Source: Dipteris shenzhenensis
Lineage: Eukaryota > Polypodiophyta > Polypodiopsida > Gleicheniales
Reading direction: 5' to 3' (one strand)
Assembly: GCA_047967505.1 (NCBI GenBank)
Contig: CM106539.1
Length of the DNA stretch: 64,000 nt
The notes under the pieces: model-generated
What the model was told of the DNA's origin: nothing
What the model saw: only the letters and a program-made list of their open reading frames with translations
Database searches by the model: none
Position numbers and translations under genes: made by a program
Shown: one piece after another, positions 35,103 through 46,381 of the stretch
Layout of the letters: every line of letters starts with the position of its first letter
Numbering within the stretch: position 1 is the first letter of the stretch

Positions 35103-35209
35103 CACTCATTTGGAGACCTGATTGGTCTAGACAACACTATATTTTTTTGCCATTTGGGTTGCCTACTGCACTATACTGCTCTTTGGTTGTGAGCTATTGT
35201 GCCATAAAT

Positions 35210-36583
35210 ATGGCATCTACAGCTGGTAGTGCCCTCTTTGATATTGAGAGGTTGGATGGATCAAACTTTCAGTATTGGAAAGAGCAGATTTATGATGTGT
35301 TAGTGCAGAAGAGGCAGCATAAGCCCATTCAATGCAAAGGTATCAAGCCTAATAGCATTAAACAGAGTGATTGGGATGACATGGATGAGCAAGCATGCTC
35401 TATCATTCAGTCATCACTCTCGAAGTCAGTCTACTTGCAGGTACATGATGGTGTACAAGGTGTAGACTGCCATGCATATGAGTTCTATACTCGTATATGC
35501 CAGATGTATGACCACGATAGTGTTATGTTACAGCATGATGGGTTGAAATGCCCTGATATGCTGAAATACAGTCTTGATATGCACTCCAAAGGTATATCAA
35601 TTGGTAGAAACAGGTCATGTTCAAGGGGGAATTCCAAGAGCAAGTCTAGCTCTCGGACTTCTGTTAGATGTTTCTATTGTGGAAAGTATGGCCACATGAA
35701 AAAGTATTGCCAGAAATGGCTAAGAAAATGCAAGAAGAAGAGCAAGGTTAAGAATGACAGGAAGAAGGAGAAGAAGCATGTTGAGCTTCAAGGCGTGGAT
35801 GCTAGGGTTTCCACTGACAATAGCAATGATGAAGGCATTCTTTTGTCTATGTCTGACACCTCTTTCTTGGCCACTGATGTACCCATTCTCGGTGATTGGA
35901 TGTTAGATCCATGTGCTTCATGTCATATGGCCCCTCATAGGTCATGGTTCAGTGCATATCAAGAATGCATTATGGAGAGTGGTTTGACGAGCATTGATCA
36001 TTCTATGGATGTCTATGGCTATGGGGATATCCATCTTGTTATGCCTAGTGGCTCTATTCTTGTTCTACAGAGGGTTATACATATACCAGGACTTGCTACG
36101 AGCAAGATCAGTACTGGACAGTTGGTTAAGGTAGGTTATCATGTCTCTTTGGGTGATCATGCGTGGAAGATTGCAAAAGGCAATCTGGTTATGGCTAGGG
36201 GATCACGGGTTGGATTCTCTTATGTATTGCATGTATCAGGTGTCCAGGATAAGATGTTTATGATTAGTAAGCAGCCATTAGTTAGTTTATGGTATGCCAG
36301 ACTTGGACATATGTCTACTGTAGGTATGGAAGCCCTTACAACATTAAGATACATTCTTGTTATGGATGTCTCTCAAATTTTATGTCATGATTATGATGAT
36401 GGTCAACAGTCAGGGTCCTCTTTTGTGAGGAAGACAGTCAGTGAGAGGTATCTTGAGCCATTGCAGTTGGTTCATAGTGCAGTTTGTGGGCCTATGCCTA
36501 CCGTTTCACTAGGTGGCGCCTCTTACTTTGTGACATTTATTGATGCTGCTACAAAGTACATATGGGTATATCTGATTCGGTAG
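35210..36583 (+). pseudogene. Copia gag-protease-integrase polyprotein remnant
   Basis: From ATG 35210 the frame reads FDIERLDGSNFQYWKEQIYD, the start of copia gag, but the middle of gag is missing. The zinc knuckle CFYCGKYGHMKKYC is intact. The protease site reads WMLDPCASCHMAP, where D-S/T-G-A is expected, so it is inactivated. A pre-integrase block LWYARLGHMS follows. The integrase begins LQLVHSAVCGPMP then YFVTFIDAATKYIWVYLI. The first catalytic Asp (usually HSD/HTD) is Ala and the frame ends at 36583. It is a long open frame for a dead element, which suggests moderate age. Confidence 0.85.
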
Positions 36584-36889
36584 AAGCATGATGTATATGA
36601 TACATTTCAGCGCTTCTTGGGTAATGCTGAAAATCAGTCAGGAAAGAAGCTATTGAACTTTGATGACTGATGGTGATGCAAAGGCAAATGTGCGTGAAGG
36701 AAGTGGTTTTGTTGGCGAGGCTCAAATGTGAGTGTAACTTGTGCCAAAGTGTGCGCGTGATATGACGAGCGCGTAGAGCACAAAAAAACGAGCGACTTTC
36801 CTTTTGGGAGCACCCTCAAATTCTTCCTGGATCAAGAGATATGACTTGATCTAGGTGGAGGGGCAAAAGGAGTGCAAATGTGCTCAATG

Positions 36890-37275
36890 ATGATGTGTCA
36901 CTGTGAGTCACATGCAGTGATGATGTGGCACTGTGCCTAGCAAGAGGTGTGCCTGTGAAGCCTGTGTTGAGGTGGCAGGAGTGTGCACATGCAGTGTGTG
37001 CACAGTGTGTCTGGCAAGGGACTGTGCCTGCAGAGGGTCAGTGCTGACTGGACTGCTGAGGTGGCAGTGCTGAGGTGGCACAGATGATGTCAGCAAGGTG
37101 ACGTGGCAATGTTGATGTGGCACTGATGACGTGTCACTGACGACATGGCAAGTGATGTGGCAGTCGGTGATGATGTGGCAGTCGGTGATGATGTGGCAAT
37201 CGGTGATGACGTGGCACTGATGACATGGATTACTGACGTGGCAGTGTGGATAGGCTGATGACGTGGCAATGGATA
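36890..37275. repeat. Minisatellite with GATGTGGCA core
   Basis: Repeated GATGACGTGGCA or GATGTGGCA phrases, with a perfect 24-base-spaced run of (GTGGCAGTCGGTGATGAT) around 37155-37210. Minus-strand frames rich in CHIITD repeats are produced by it. Confidence 0.85.
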
Positions 37276-38528
37276 AGATAAGGTTGCCACGTGTCGAAAC
37301 GCGAAGCACCGGAATCTATCAAAGATTCTTATGGAATCTTGGAGATTCCGTCGTCTTCTCCGTCGATGGAGACGACCGTCGAGCCCGTTGCGGGCTGCTA
37401 TTTGAAGGAGCCGTCGGTGGGCTTGGCGCTGATCGTCGTTGGCGTATCTTCTGCTGCAGGTCTAGCTTGCAGAGCCCGTAGGTGGAGCAAAGGCAGAGAA
37501 GGCGCAGTCCGTCGAGGGAGCCGAAGATGCACGTAGGAGGCTACTAGTCGTTCAGATGGAGGCTTGTAGGAGGCATTAAGAGCTGTTTGAGCGTTGTAGA
37601 CAGGTTGGCGACGGTGGAGCTTGTGGCTTGAGCCGGGTGCATGGTCGGTGAAGGGTCGTTGAGGGTCGTGAGGTCTTTGTTGCAAGAGATAGTCATCGTG
37701 TTTGAGGTCCGGTTGCGGTGGTTGTACTAGAGAGGCTTACCTTGCACAGTTCGTTGGAGTCTTTCGTGAAAGGGTCCGTCGTCGTGCAATCAGAGTCTGC
37801 GTTGGAGCAACGTTTGTTTGGAGCTAGGAGGTCCGTCGGTGCGCTGGCCGTGCAGAAGAGCTGTTCTCCATTGAGGCGGGTGAGCCTTTGCTAGACCCTT
37901 GGAGCTTCTCGGTGGTCATCGATGCTGGGCTTAGCATCGTTCAAAAGGCAGAGAAGGCGTGGCATTGCTTCAGACGATAGGCTCTCCAAAGCCTCAGTGC
38001 AATAGGCGACCGTCAGTGTGTGACGATGCTTCATGAATGTCTGCTATTTTGGCTGTAGCCAGTGCTAGCGAGCGGCTAAGATGAAGGAGTGCAGTCCTAA
38101 GATGATGAGGAGGGGATTGTGTAGATATCTGCTTTTGCTGCTCCTGCTGCTCGTGGAGGAGCAACTATTGGTGAGCTGTGGCGGAGGAGCTCTCTCCTGT
38201 TGAGGTTGCTCGCTGTTGATGGTGACAGCCCATATGGCTTTGAAGCTGGAGCTCGATGGGTTGTCTTTCTCTAAAACCAGTAGAGCTTCGAGCTCTCTCT
38301 CTCAAATAATAGGATCTCTCCCTATCTCTCTCTCTCTCAGCACAAAGAGTGGACTCACAAGAGCTATCTCTTTTTCATAATGGAACTCTCAAATGGACGG
38401 AAATTTCTCTCAACGGAAGTGAAGGGAAGGATCTCACAATCACTCAAGAGAACTCTCAATCTCACAATCTCTCTCACACTCTCAAGAATCTCAATGTCTC
38501 AACGGAAGACAAGGAAGCTCTGATACCA

Positions 38529-38787
38529 TGACAAAATATGAAGAGGGGAGAGGAGAAGAGTGGAGATGAGGAGAGAGGGCACAGCTAGAGAGCACACCAC
38601 AAATGTGACTAATTGTACACTAGATTTAGTTGAAAAAATAGAATATATACAAACCCTTTTAGGGTTAGGGTTAGGGGATCTAACCCTTTCCTTTATAGCA
38701 CTCTATAAGGTTAGTGCTATGCACATATGATCACGTGATGGTGCTACGCACACATGATCACATGATGTTGAGCGTGAACTCTCAACA
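38529..38787 (-). repeat. LTR of the minus-strand element
   Basis: Minus-strand reading starts TGTTGAGAGTTCACG and ends TTTTGTCA, with TG...CA termini. The first 22 bases form their own inverted repeat (TGTTGAG ... CTCAACA). Inside is a telomere-like AGGGTTAGGGTTAGGGG (plus strand near 38660) and a doubled 24-base unit GTGCTA(T/C)GCACA(T/C)ATGATCA. Confidence 0.75.
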
Positions 38788-38789
38788 GC

Positions 38790-40180
38790 TTATGCTCATG
38801 GTTCCCGATCGAGGAGGTGTATCTTCCTTGGATACAGTGAGTCCAGTAGGGACTACAGGTTATGGGATTCTTCAACTAGAGAGTTGATACGCAGCCATAA
38901 TGTCTATTTTAGAGAGGATGCTATGCTTAGATAGCCCAGGACTGTGGATAGCAGGAGAGTGGTATTCCAGGAGGGTGTAAGTGCACTGATACCTCCGAAT
39001 TCTTTGCAGGGGCAGCCCATATCCCTTGGGGTGGGAGGTTTTTCCCACGGTGAGCAAGTTATAAAGTTGGGACAGCCACGATTACTTCCTGATTTTGGTG
39101 AGAGACGGTCAGATGTCTCGAGTATTCCACAGGTTTATACTCCTATGGATATTGTTGATGCATCTTCTATGGACAGTTACAGTTTACTCCCAGGATGCGA
39201 AGTGCCTCTTGCAGATGAGGATGAGGCTATGCATGGTGAGGAGGATACCTTGGCTAATGATGCCCGGCATGTTCCATTGGTTGGTTATGCTAGGATAGAT
39301 GTGGTTTCTGTAGTTATTGACTCGGGTCATATTGCGCATGGGCAGGAATCATTGATATGTTTGCTTCGTAAGTGCCTCCATGGCCAGAAGCAATCCCCTC
39401 GAGCTTGGCTTCATAGGTTTGATACCGTTATGAGGGCTTAGGATGTGATGCGCAGTGAGATAGGTTATGGTCTCAGTATTCAGGAGGTTGCTATCCTTCT
39501 GAGGTTACTTGCTATATGGTTCCTTATGGACAGGGATGCTTTGCAGTGGGAGTTGCATGGTCTTGATGATGTCTGTCAGATACTTGGTTGTTTTAGTATG
39601 GAGAGGGGGAAGTTACTGAGTACTCCATTACCTGTATTGGCTCCATACTTGAAACACAGCAGGTTTGATGATCACAGATCAGTTGAGCAACAAGTTATGG
39701 TTGATATGGCAGCCATAGTACTTCATGCATCCATGACTGTGTTGAGACTTGGTTCTCACATGTTTGCCATTGGGGCTACACTTCCGGTTCTTGCTTCCGT
39801 TGCAGTGGGAGTTGGTAGCATGATTATGGTAGATTTTGGCAATAGGGAAGCAGTTGTGGACACCAAGTCCTTATGCTTCCAAGAGCAGCATGCAGGTGAT
39901 GCAGGTTGGGTAGACCAGCAGAGGTCTATTGTAGGTTATGTGCTTATGGTCACAGGTGGTATAGAGACATTTTCTCTGCATAGTGACAGTTCGGGTGCTA
40001 TGGACTTAGCACAGGAGCACGTGGTGGTGAGAGTTCACTCTCCCAGTGAGATTTGGCATGAGATCTTGGTTGATAGGCATCTACAGCTTATCATTTTCTA
40101 TCCTGCAGACCTGATGTCTACCAGCAGCTTATCCTCTATGCACTTTGCACATTGTAAAGTGCTGATGGGCATAGGATGAT
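38790..40180 (+). pseudogene. Copia integrase tail, reverse transcriptase and RNase H remnants
   Basis: 38800-38935 reads CIFLGYSESSRDYRLWDSST then SHNVYFREDAML, the copia integrase C-terminus. 39350-39425 reads LICLLRKCLHGQKQSPRAWL then HRFDTVM, a reverse transcriptase block. The YVDD catalytic segment is missing. 39530-39650 contains the ...GKLLSTPLPV... boundary. 39890-40160 holds GDAGWVDQQRSIVGYVLMV (RNase H GD.DWA...RRSTSGY), HSDSSGAMDLAQEHVVVRVH and PADLMST, the end of RNase H. Gaps and frame changes show it is non-functional. Confidence 0.8.
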
Positions 40181-40257
40181 GGTCTGGTCATCTTGGGCTG
40201 ATTGTATTATATGTGTACTATACTCCCATAAAGACACACTGCCTTTAAGTGGGAGGT

Positions 40258-40407
40258 TGTTGGGGTAAAGGGCAGTGTGCCCACCCATTTGTACAGTGCC
40301 CATGTATACTCATATATATTTGATAGAGGAATAAGTTGGAGTAGCTTTTGCTCCACCACTTTTGGTGTCTCCTCTTATCCCTTCCAGAGTGCTTCCTCTT
40401 CCCCCAC
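40258..40407 (+). repeat. Copia 3' LTR, 150 bp
   Basis: It begins TGTTGGGG and ends CCCCCACA, imperfect inverted termini with TG...CA. It directly follows a purine tract and carries CATATATATTTGATAG as a possible TATA-like region. LTRs this short are usual in some plant copia lineages. Confidence 0.75.
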
Positions 40408-40853
40408 AAAAGGCACTCACTGTAGTGCTTCGAGAAATGCTACTGGAAACAATTCCTGACAATAACTATTACATTTCAACATTGACTTCCAAAAAGCCAC
40501 ACTAAGCATGTTACAACCCCATCATTTCTTGTTTCGTTACAAAATGGACCAATTGATAAGGAAACCGGCAACAAGCCATGGCTCCACACTTGACCACATT
40601 TGGACAAACAAATCGGATAAAAACATCGTATGTGGAACAAACTTTACATAGTAGTGAGACCATCCCCTCCTCTACATGACAACACACAGCTCACATGACA
40701 ATCAATTGAAAACACATCATCTCTTTAAAATTCACAAGGGCAATTGAGAACATATCATCTCTTTAAAATTCATGAGGGTAGCAGGCCTCTTGAATGAAAT
40801 TCATATTGTTTCACTAATTATTAATACATTTTTGAATCCATTAAACTTGGTTA
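40408..40853. repeat. Direct repeat, right copy (endonuclease 3' region)
   Basis: Copy of 34679-35102, immediately adjoining the LTR end. Only a few substitutions and one 18-base length difference separate the two. Confidence 0.93.
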
Positions 40854-40989
40854 AAAAATGTATTAGTGTCCATTCATCAAACCATCCATAAGTCTAAGAT
40901 ATAGAGAAAGGAATACGTCACAAATCGTGACATCCCCTCCCACTTAAAATAAGACCCTGGTGGAGATAATGAACTGATGTAAAAAATAT

Positions 40990-41216
40990 CACGGTAAATT
41001 GTGAAAATACTGCTGTAAAATATCAGGGTACTGCTGTAAGTCTTCATTAGATTGCCAAGTAGCGTCGGAGTTGTCAAGATCTCGCCAAAGAACAAGGAAT
41101 TCCGTGATAAGTCGATGTCGAGTCTCTCGCTGTCGATGGTCCAAAATTCTTTTTTGAGGGATACTCCAGAGGTGTTTCTCCATGAAAATGAAGCCTAAGA
41201 GTTTTTGGCCTGCCAA
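40990..41216 (-). pseudogene. Gypsy chromodomain remnant
   Basis: The minus-strand frame of 75 codons reads RILDHRQRETRHRLITEFLV then LWRDLDNSDATWQSNEDLQQ. This is the pattern of the chromodomain-like C-terminus of Ty3/gypsy chromovirus integrases (ILD.R....R....EYLV.W......TWE....L). No other part of that element is adjacent. It lies about 600 bp upstream of the next gene's start. Confidence 0.7.
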
Positions 41217-41816
41217 AAGGAAGGACTAAGTGAAGGAGATTCACAACAAAGCGAAAATCGCCATTTTTAATTTTCCAAAAATCTCCAATGATGTTACGAT
41301 CCACTTGCTATTCTTCCATCTCCACATGCTATTTTTCTCTCTAGAAATCCTCCACATTTTTAGGCCCCCCCTTCCCCTCTCTCTCTCTCTCTCTCACATG
41401 AGCTTTCAAGTCATCATCTCCGCCCTCTTTTCTGGAGTGCACATCTTCCTCGCTATTTTGAATCTAGGGAGGGCCTTATGAATGATTTATAATAATTCAC
41501 CTTGCTTTTTTTTGGTGAAGTTTTCCATGAAAATGAAATCCAAGAGTTGAATTCTTGACAAACAGCACTACCGTGAAGGCGAATATCACGGGACAATTTA
41601 GACGAGAATCTCTGTAGATGCATGTCAACGTCTCACATAAAAGCAAAGATTAGACTCGAAATACAGAGTGGAGCACTGAAAAACTGAAAAGAGTTGTCTT
41701 CAAAGAGCAAAACTAGTCATTCCGAAGCATATAACCTGAGCATCGTAAGAAGTCCATGCCTCTTTTTGATCGCCAACGAAGATTGCCATAGCAAGTTTGG
41801 ACGCGGGATTTCCAAG

Positions 41817-42192
41817 ATGATTACTAGCGTAGACACTTTGTCAAATGCAAGTATGCTTGTCGGTAGCGCAGCCTCAAAGTCGCCCATTTGTCTCACGGGA
41901 ACGACTTCATCATGCACGTTCACCCCGCCGAACCTGTCGGCTCAACGTCTCTCAAGCTCATTGTCGTTCCAGTCCTCCGGTGCTTTATCATGTAGACGTA
42001 TTCCAGTACGCCATTGCAATCGAGGAGTTTTGGTCGTAGTGAAGTGCAGTAAAGAGAATCTTCAGGAGTCGCGATGTGCCGCCTTAAGGCAGATTTTGGC
42101 ATCTCCTGGACTGCATCAAGGGCCTGCTTGCCACGATGCGTTGAGTGCCAAGCTCGTGGAAAAAGCCGGCTTCAGTTTCACGTTCATGAGCG
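41817..42192 (+). CDS. PEP mutase / isocitrate lyase superfamily protein, plastid type, exon 1
   Basis: The start ATG is at 41817. The first 75 or so residues are rich in Ser/Thr/Leu with several Arg and almost no acidic residues, typical of a chloroplast transit peptide. The mature part begins ALRQILASPGLHQGPACHDA then LSAKLVEKAGFSFTFMSG, the conserved start of plant carboxyvinyl-carboxyphosphonate phosphorylmutase-like proteins, related to petal death protein (an oxaloacetate / alkylmalate lyase). The exon ends after one base of a Gly codon at GAGCG|GTAAGC (42193). It joins the exon at 54674 in matching phase. The exact substrate cannot be told from this part. Reading frame upstream of the ATG is open back to 41694, so a slightly earlier start cannot be excluded. 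Confidence 0.82.
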
Positions 42193-42599
42193 GTAAGCAA
42201 TGCCTTTATTCGGGAGGTTCACTTAAGCTTTAGCAAATGTGTCAACTTGTTTTCCTGGTCGTATAAGGAGAACTTTGCTCCCCCTTGGTCCCTCGGTAAC
42301 CGCATTTATTGGTAGAGAAGGAAAGAGGGGAGGGGTAAAAAGATTAGCAATAGGGGAGGATTCACAAAAGGGTAGGGGATTCACAAAAGGGTAGGGGATG
42401 GGGTGAAGAAGATAGAGGTGAAGAGGAGTGAAAACAAGTGAGTACTAGTACTCGTGAGCACTGCCTTCAAATTGTTTCTGTCAAAGGAAAACAATTGTCA
42501 AGATGAATAAATGATTAATTTGCAACACCTGTGATGGAAGTCCGTGCATAGGAAAGCTTGAATGATTTGCAAACTCCGTGTGTGTGAGAGAGAGAGAAA

Positions 42600-42905
42600 G
42601 AAAGAAAGAAATATTAACGTCCATGGGAGACCTCGCGGGCCTATGGGACAGCGCACACAGAAAAGCAAACTCATACAAGCCTCAGTGGGCTGAAGCAAAG
42701 GGTACGCTAGGACCCTTGCTGAGTACTAATCTATGCTAACGGAATCATAATCATAAACATAATCATAATCATATCATATCAATCAATCTATCCAGGCGCT
42801 AGGACGAAACCGAAGCCTGGTACAGTGATGGCTCTCTGGTGGGCTGCGAAAATATCTCGTATCTGCGTCTGTCCAGCTATGGCGGGAGGCGCGGTCTCCT
42901 AGCTA
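42600..42905 (+). repeat. Dispersed repeat R1, copy 1
   Basis: Shares phrases with 44215-44480 in the same order: TTAACGTC(C/T)(A/T)TGGGAGACCT, CTATG(G/A)GACA, CATACAAGCC, CCTTGCTGAGT, GAAAATAT(C/A)T. A short related piece starts near 42962. Nature unknown. Confidence 0.6.
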
Positions 42906-42933
42906 TCTAGACTCTCTGGGCTATGTTGAGAGA

Positions 42934-42957
42934 GAGAGAAGAAGAAGAAGAAGAAGA
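42934..42957. repeat. (AGA)n microsatellite
   Basis: Short GA and AGA repeats between the two dispersed repeats. Confidence 0.85.
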
Positions 42958-43042
42958 ATATATTATCGTCCTCTGAAGACCAAAACCGGCCTATGGGACC
43001 TGAGCAAACATGATGTGTGTGACTGAGTGTATGAGAGAGAAA

Positions 43043-43857
43043 GACCACTAGTCTCTGTAAACATGATGGGCACCTCTTCTAAGTGCAATGGAAATATGCC
43101 CACACAAAGCTTTGCTTGTTTTGTACTTGCAATCCTAAGTCTATACACTTTCCTCACCATGGCTTGAATGCTATATTTCTTGTGTGGGTACTGCCTATTG
43201 TACATTGATGTAATCTCCTTGGCAATTAAAGTGGGTGATGTTGCGACTAACTGCTGCTAAAGTTGTGCAGCATCTTTGATTGTCCAAGAAACATACATTC
43301 TTTTTATGTTCGATGGAAACAATGGAGCTATGATGTAAGGAGAGTAAGTTTCTTCAATGAGAAGAACATTTTGAGGTTATGTCCCATGAGAATTAGTGTT
43401 AAACATGCCATGAAGCTTCACTGCATCATAACATAACACACTATCATGCAATGCCAATTGCACGCTCAAATTCGATCACACAATCAAAAACCAAAAATCT
43501 AAATGCGGAGGCATTTTCTAGGAGTTGAGCCACAAATTGAGGGGACAAATGCAAGCCGTTATTGTGGTTCAGTGAAAGTGCTGACCAAGCCATGCCGCTC
43601 AATGTTGGTGCTTTTGCAATCTCATTGGTAAGGTGTGTAGTAATGCATTTTTGTGGAGCACAAGTTCATTTCTAGCTGACAGTTCATCAAATCCGTGTTG
43701 TGATGGAACTGTAAATTAAATGGTCTTAAGCAATCCATGTCATATCCATTGAAATGATTATGTTTATCCATGCTATCTAAGAACGATGCGATAGTAAGAA
43801 TTGGAAATAAGTATTCTATGAATGTGAAATCAAACGATGACAAGTTTGACAAGCAAA
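43043..43857 (-). mobile_element. Inverted partial copy of the Helitron upstream region
   Basis: The reverse complement matches 30150-30892 closely, including the protein phrases PHKKYSIQAMVRKVYRLRIA and FPLHLEEVPIMFTETSG. The copy has an extra 70 or so bases near 43680-43750. Both ends of similarity are sharp: CAAACTTGTCATCG on one side and GAGACTAGTGGTC on the other. Confidence 0.88.
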
Positions 43858-43924
43858 AATAGAAATATCGTAATTGCACAATTAAGGATACGTATCTTCA
43901 CACCAATTTATGCGATCAACTATT

Positions 43925-44205
43925 GACCTTGCCTCAGTTTATGTGAGGTCACAATTTGAGAAAGAAAGAAAAGTATGTGTGGGTGTGTGGATTTGTATGT
44001 GTGAGAGCATATTTTTATACTATGGTCTACACCCACTGTTAAGCGTTGATGACGTCAATGGGGATGTCACAGTAGCTAGTCCTTGCTATGCGTGATGGAG
44101 TTCATGGTTTTCAATCTTATGAGTGACTATCATGAGATTGAAATTGCACTATGTTGTGTTTTTAGAGGATGAGTTTGGGAATGTTCATGGATTCATTTAG
44201 ATATA
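43925..44205 (+). repeat. Dispersed repeat R2, copy 1
   Basis: Similar to 55845-56085 and 56385-56615. Shared phrases are GTATGTGTGAGAGCATAT, ACTATGGTCTACACC, GTAGCTAGTCCTTG and CTCATGAGATTGAAA. Unknown family. Confidence 0.75.
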
Positions 44206-44214
44206 TGTATGTAT

Positions 44215-44480
44215 GTATATACTAACGTCTTTGGGAGACCTAATGGGGCTATGAGACAATAGTAATCATACAAGCCACTAAGGTGGCTCGTTAGGTCCCT
44301 TGCTGAGTGCTATGCAAAAAAACTCAAGGCTGGGACTCAAAACTCAAAACCAAAACTCAAAAATCTCGAGAGAGCAGGAAATGTGATCAACTTTAACCAT
44401 GGCAATCCTCCGATGGGATATGAAAATATATTGCATCTATCTGTGCCGGGTCATCTTTGGTTGTAGTGGGGGGCTTGTCT
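44215..44480 (+). repeat. Dispersed repeat R1, copy 2
   Basis: Diverged copy of 42600-42905, with an insertion around 44320-44370 containing an AAACTCAAAACC run. Confidence 0.55.
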
Positions 44481-44489
44481 TGCCGAGAA

Positions 44490-45555
44490 AGTGGCCCAAG
44501 ACCCGTGCCCTCCTTGAAAAAGTTAGCGGTATTGTCAACGAATTTCATAGTTGACTTGGCATGTATAAAAGAAGTGTTCCTTTGTCTCGACCTCCTTCAA
44601 TATACATACTCTATAGATCCGCTCCTCCTTAGGTGTGACTGTAGCTCTCACTATCTCGATTTGTCGTACTCTCATGGAGATGGATAGATGCATGCTTACT
44701 AGTAAGAAGTTGCCTCATAGATTTTAGCTCGAAGGTCTCATGTGTGCCAATTATGTTTTGAATCGGGCTTCCATGAAGGCTTTAAAGACTTCCCTCTAAT
44801 CACAGTTAGATCCCTAACTACGGTTAGTGGATAGGATAAGGTTTTGTCACTTAGACAAAACCTATCACTCTCTCTTGTACTAAAACTCTTCTATTCAGAT
44901 GCTCAGCTCACTCTTGCTCTCACTCTTGCATTCTGCTCGCTTTCTTCTTACCTCTCTCTCTCTCTCTCTTTGGCCAGCCCCCCTGGCTGTGGTTGTATTC
45001 CTTGATCTGTATACAGTTGCTATTGCCTACCTCTGGTGTCTATCTTTCTCTCTCTTTTTCTCACACACTTCCGTACATTCACCATCAGTGATGAGGGACC
45101 AAGGGAGAGCAGAGAGCTGATGCAGTGAGGGCATTATCACATAGATCTGCGTGCACTTTGAAGGTGCTGATCGTTGTCTGCAGGTTAGTCTGGTACGATT
45201 TGAGGCAGCAAGAACAGCCTGTCAAAGGCGATTGCAGCAGCCTGGATAGAGGTGATTTGCAGCAAAGGTCATCAGCTTGATTGAGGACACCTTCTATTGG
45301 TTGGCATCTGATTGGATGGGCTATCCACTGTGTGGACAGCATAGGGCTCCGCAGCAAGACAGCAAAGCAGCCGATATTACACGGCGGCAAAGATGCCTGT
45401 TGAGGTCTGCATCTTGGAGGGGATGGCATTCGGTTTGAGACAGCAGCCAGGCAGTCTCTTTCTTCTTCCTCTCCCCCATCTAGCATTCTCTCTCTTTTCC
45501 TCCGCTTTGTGGACTGTTTTTGCTAGGATCACCGGAGGACTGTAAGGGTTGGAAT
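44490..45555. other. Probable non-coding leader or LTR-related DNA of the copia fragment
   Basis: No protein domain is recognised. The position upstream of the copia gag suggests old LTR or leader sequence, but no TG...CA boundary or primer site was found. Confidence 0.3.
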
Positions 45556-45561
45556 AGCTTC

Positions 45562-46300
45562 ATGGGACCCCCGTGTACCAGTAAGGAAGATAAACTTGAT
45601 GGCACAAACTATACTGATTGAAAACTCAACATGAAGATAGGGTTCGTCCACAATGGCTTATGGGAGCTTTTTCAGGGCTATGAACGGAAGCCTGAATGTC
45701 CCAAGAGCTCTATCTACTGGGATGCTGCCCGGGAGGATGAATTCCAGGAGAGCTCAAGGATTGGGAGGAGTGGGAATCTAAGGCACATTCAGCATTGGTC
45801 CAGCCAATTACTAAGGAGGTTTCTCTGGCTTTCCAAACACTGAACAATGCATACAAGGTCTGGTCTAAATTGGAGGATCTCTACGCAAGGGATTCAGCAA
45901 TGCGAGCTGTCATTTTGCAGGGACAACTGTACAATCTCGAGTTCCCAAAAGGGAGTACTGTAGCCATTCTTGATGCGGCCAAGGTCCTCCATGATCAGCT
46001 GTAGGCAATGGGGGCTTCTGTCACATCTCTCCAGTTGGTGGCCCTCATCTTAATTAAGCTTTCCCTAGATTACAACATGCTCTCTTGAGCGTTGAGGCAT
46101 TAGGTCACAACAAGTCAGCTGGACACTGATGATTTGTGCTTACTTCTCCTTGAGGAAGACTCGGTTCTCATCTCCCATGGTAAGCTCATGGTCACCCTAG
46201 GTGGCGCACTAAGTAGTGAAGCACTTTCGGCAGTGCATAAGAAAAAGTGGGGCAGCTCATCTGGGAACTGCTCATCATCATCATCATCATCACAATGAAT
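45562..46300 (+). pseudogene. Copia gag remnant
   Basis: From ATG 45562 the protein reads EDKLDGTNYTD, stop, KLNMKIGFVHNGLWELFQGY, then a frame change into SKAHSALVQPITKEVSLAFQ and TLNNAYKVWSKLEDLYA. This is the gag_pre / UBN2-type start of a copia polyprotein (LDG.NY..W). The stop at NYTD* sits where Trp is conserved. No zinc knuckle, protease or pol follows before 46300. Confidence 0.75.
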
Positions 46301-46381
46301 GTCTTGTGGCTATACAGGGTGAATATGCAGCACAAATTGGCTGTGCAGTGTGCATCCTGACTGACTGCTCTTCGAAAGGCA

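Larger units (their letters stand above)
36650..38787 (-). mobile_element. Minus-strand LTR element inserted in the copia, one LTR visible
   Basis: On the minus strand an LTR of 259 bp (38787-38529) is followed directly by the primer-binding site TGGTATCAGAGC (38528-38517), as in initiator-Met tRNA primed retrotransposons. Downstream to about 36650 lies sequence with no recognisable gag or pol and a minisatellite. The second LTR is not found, so it is truncated. Its insertion splits copia integrase from reverse transcriptase, and about 170 codons of copia are absent. Confidence 0.65.
35103..40407 (+). mobile_element. Degenerate Ty1/copia retrotransposon, 5' LTR missing, interrupted
   Basis: The gag-protease-integrase part is 35210-36583. 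The integrase tail, reverse transcriptase pieces and RNase H tail are 38790-40180. A purine tract AAGTGGGAGG at 40247-40256 precedes a short 3' LTR (40258-40407). No 5' LTR copy and no tRNA primer site are found at the left, so the element is truncated or rearranged. A minus-strand LTR element (36650-38787) replaces the middle. Confidence 0.8.

Noticed and set aside
34679-40853. The 425-446-bp flanking direct repeats as LTRs of a copia element
   Set aside because: They contain Helitron endonuclease coding sequence, lack TG...CA ends, and the copia has its own 150-bp LTR.
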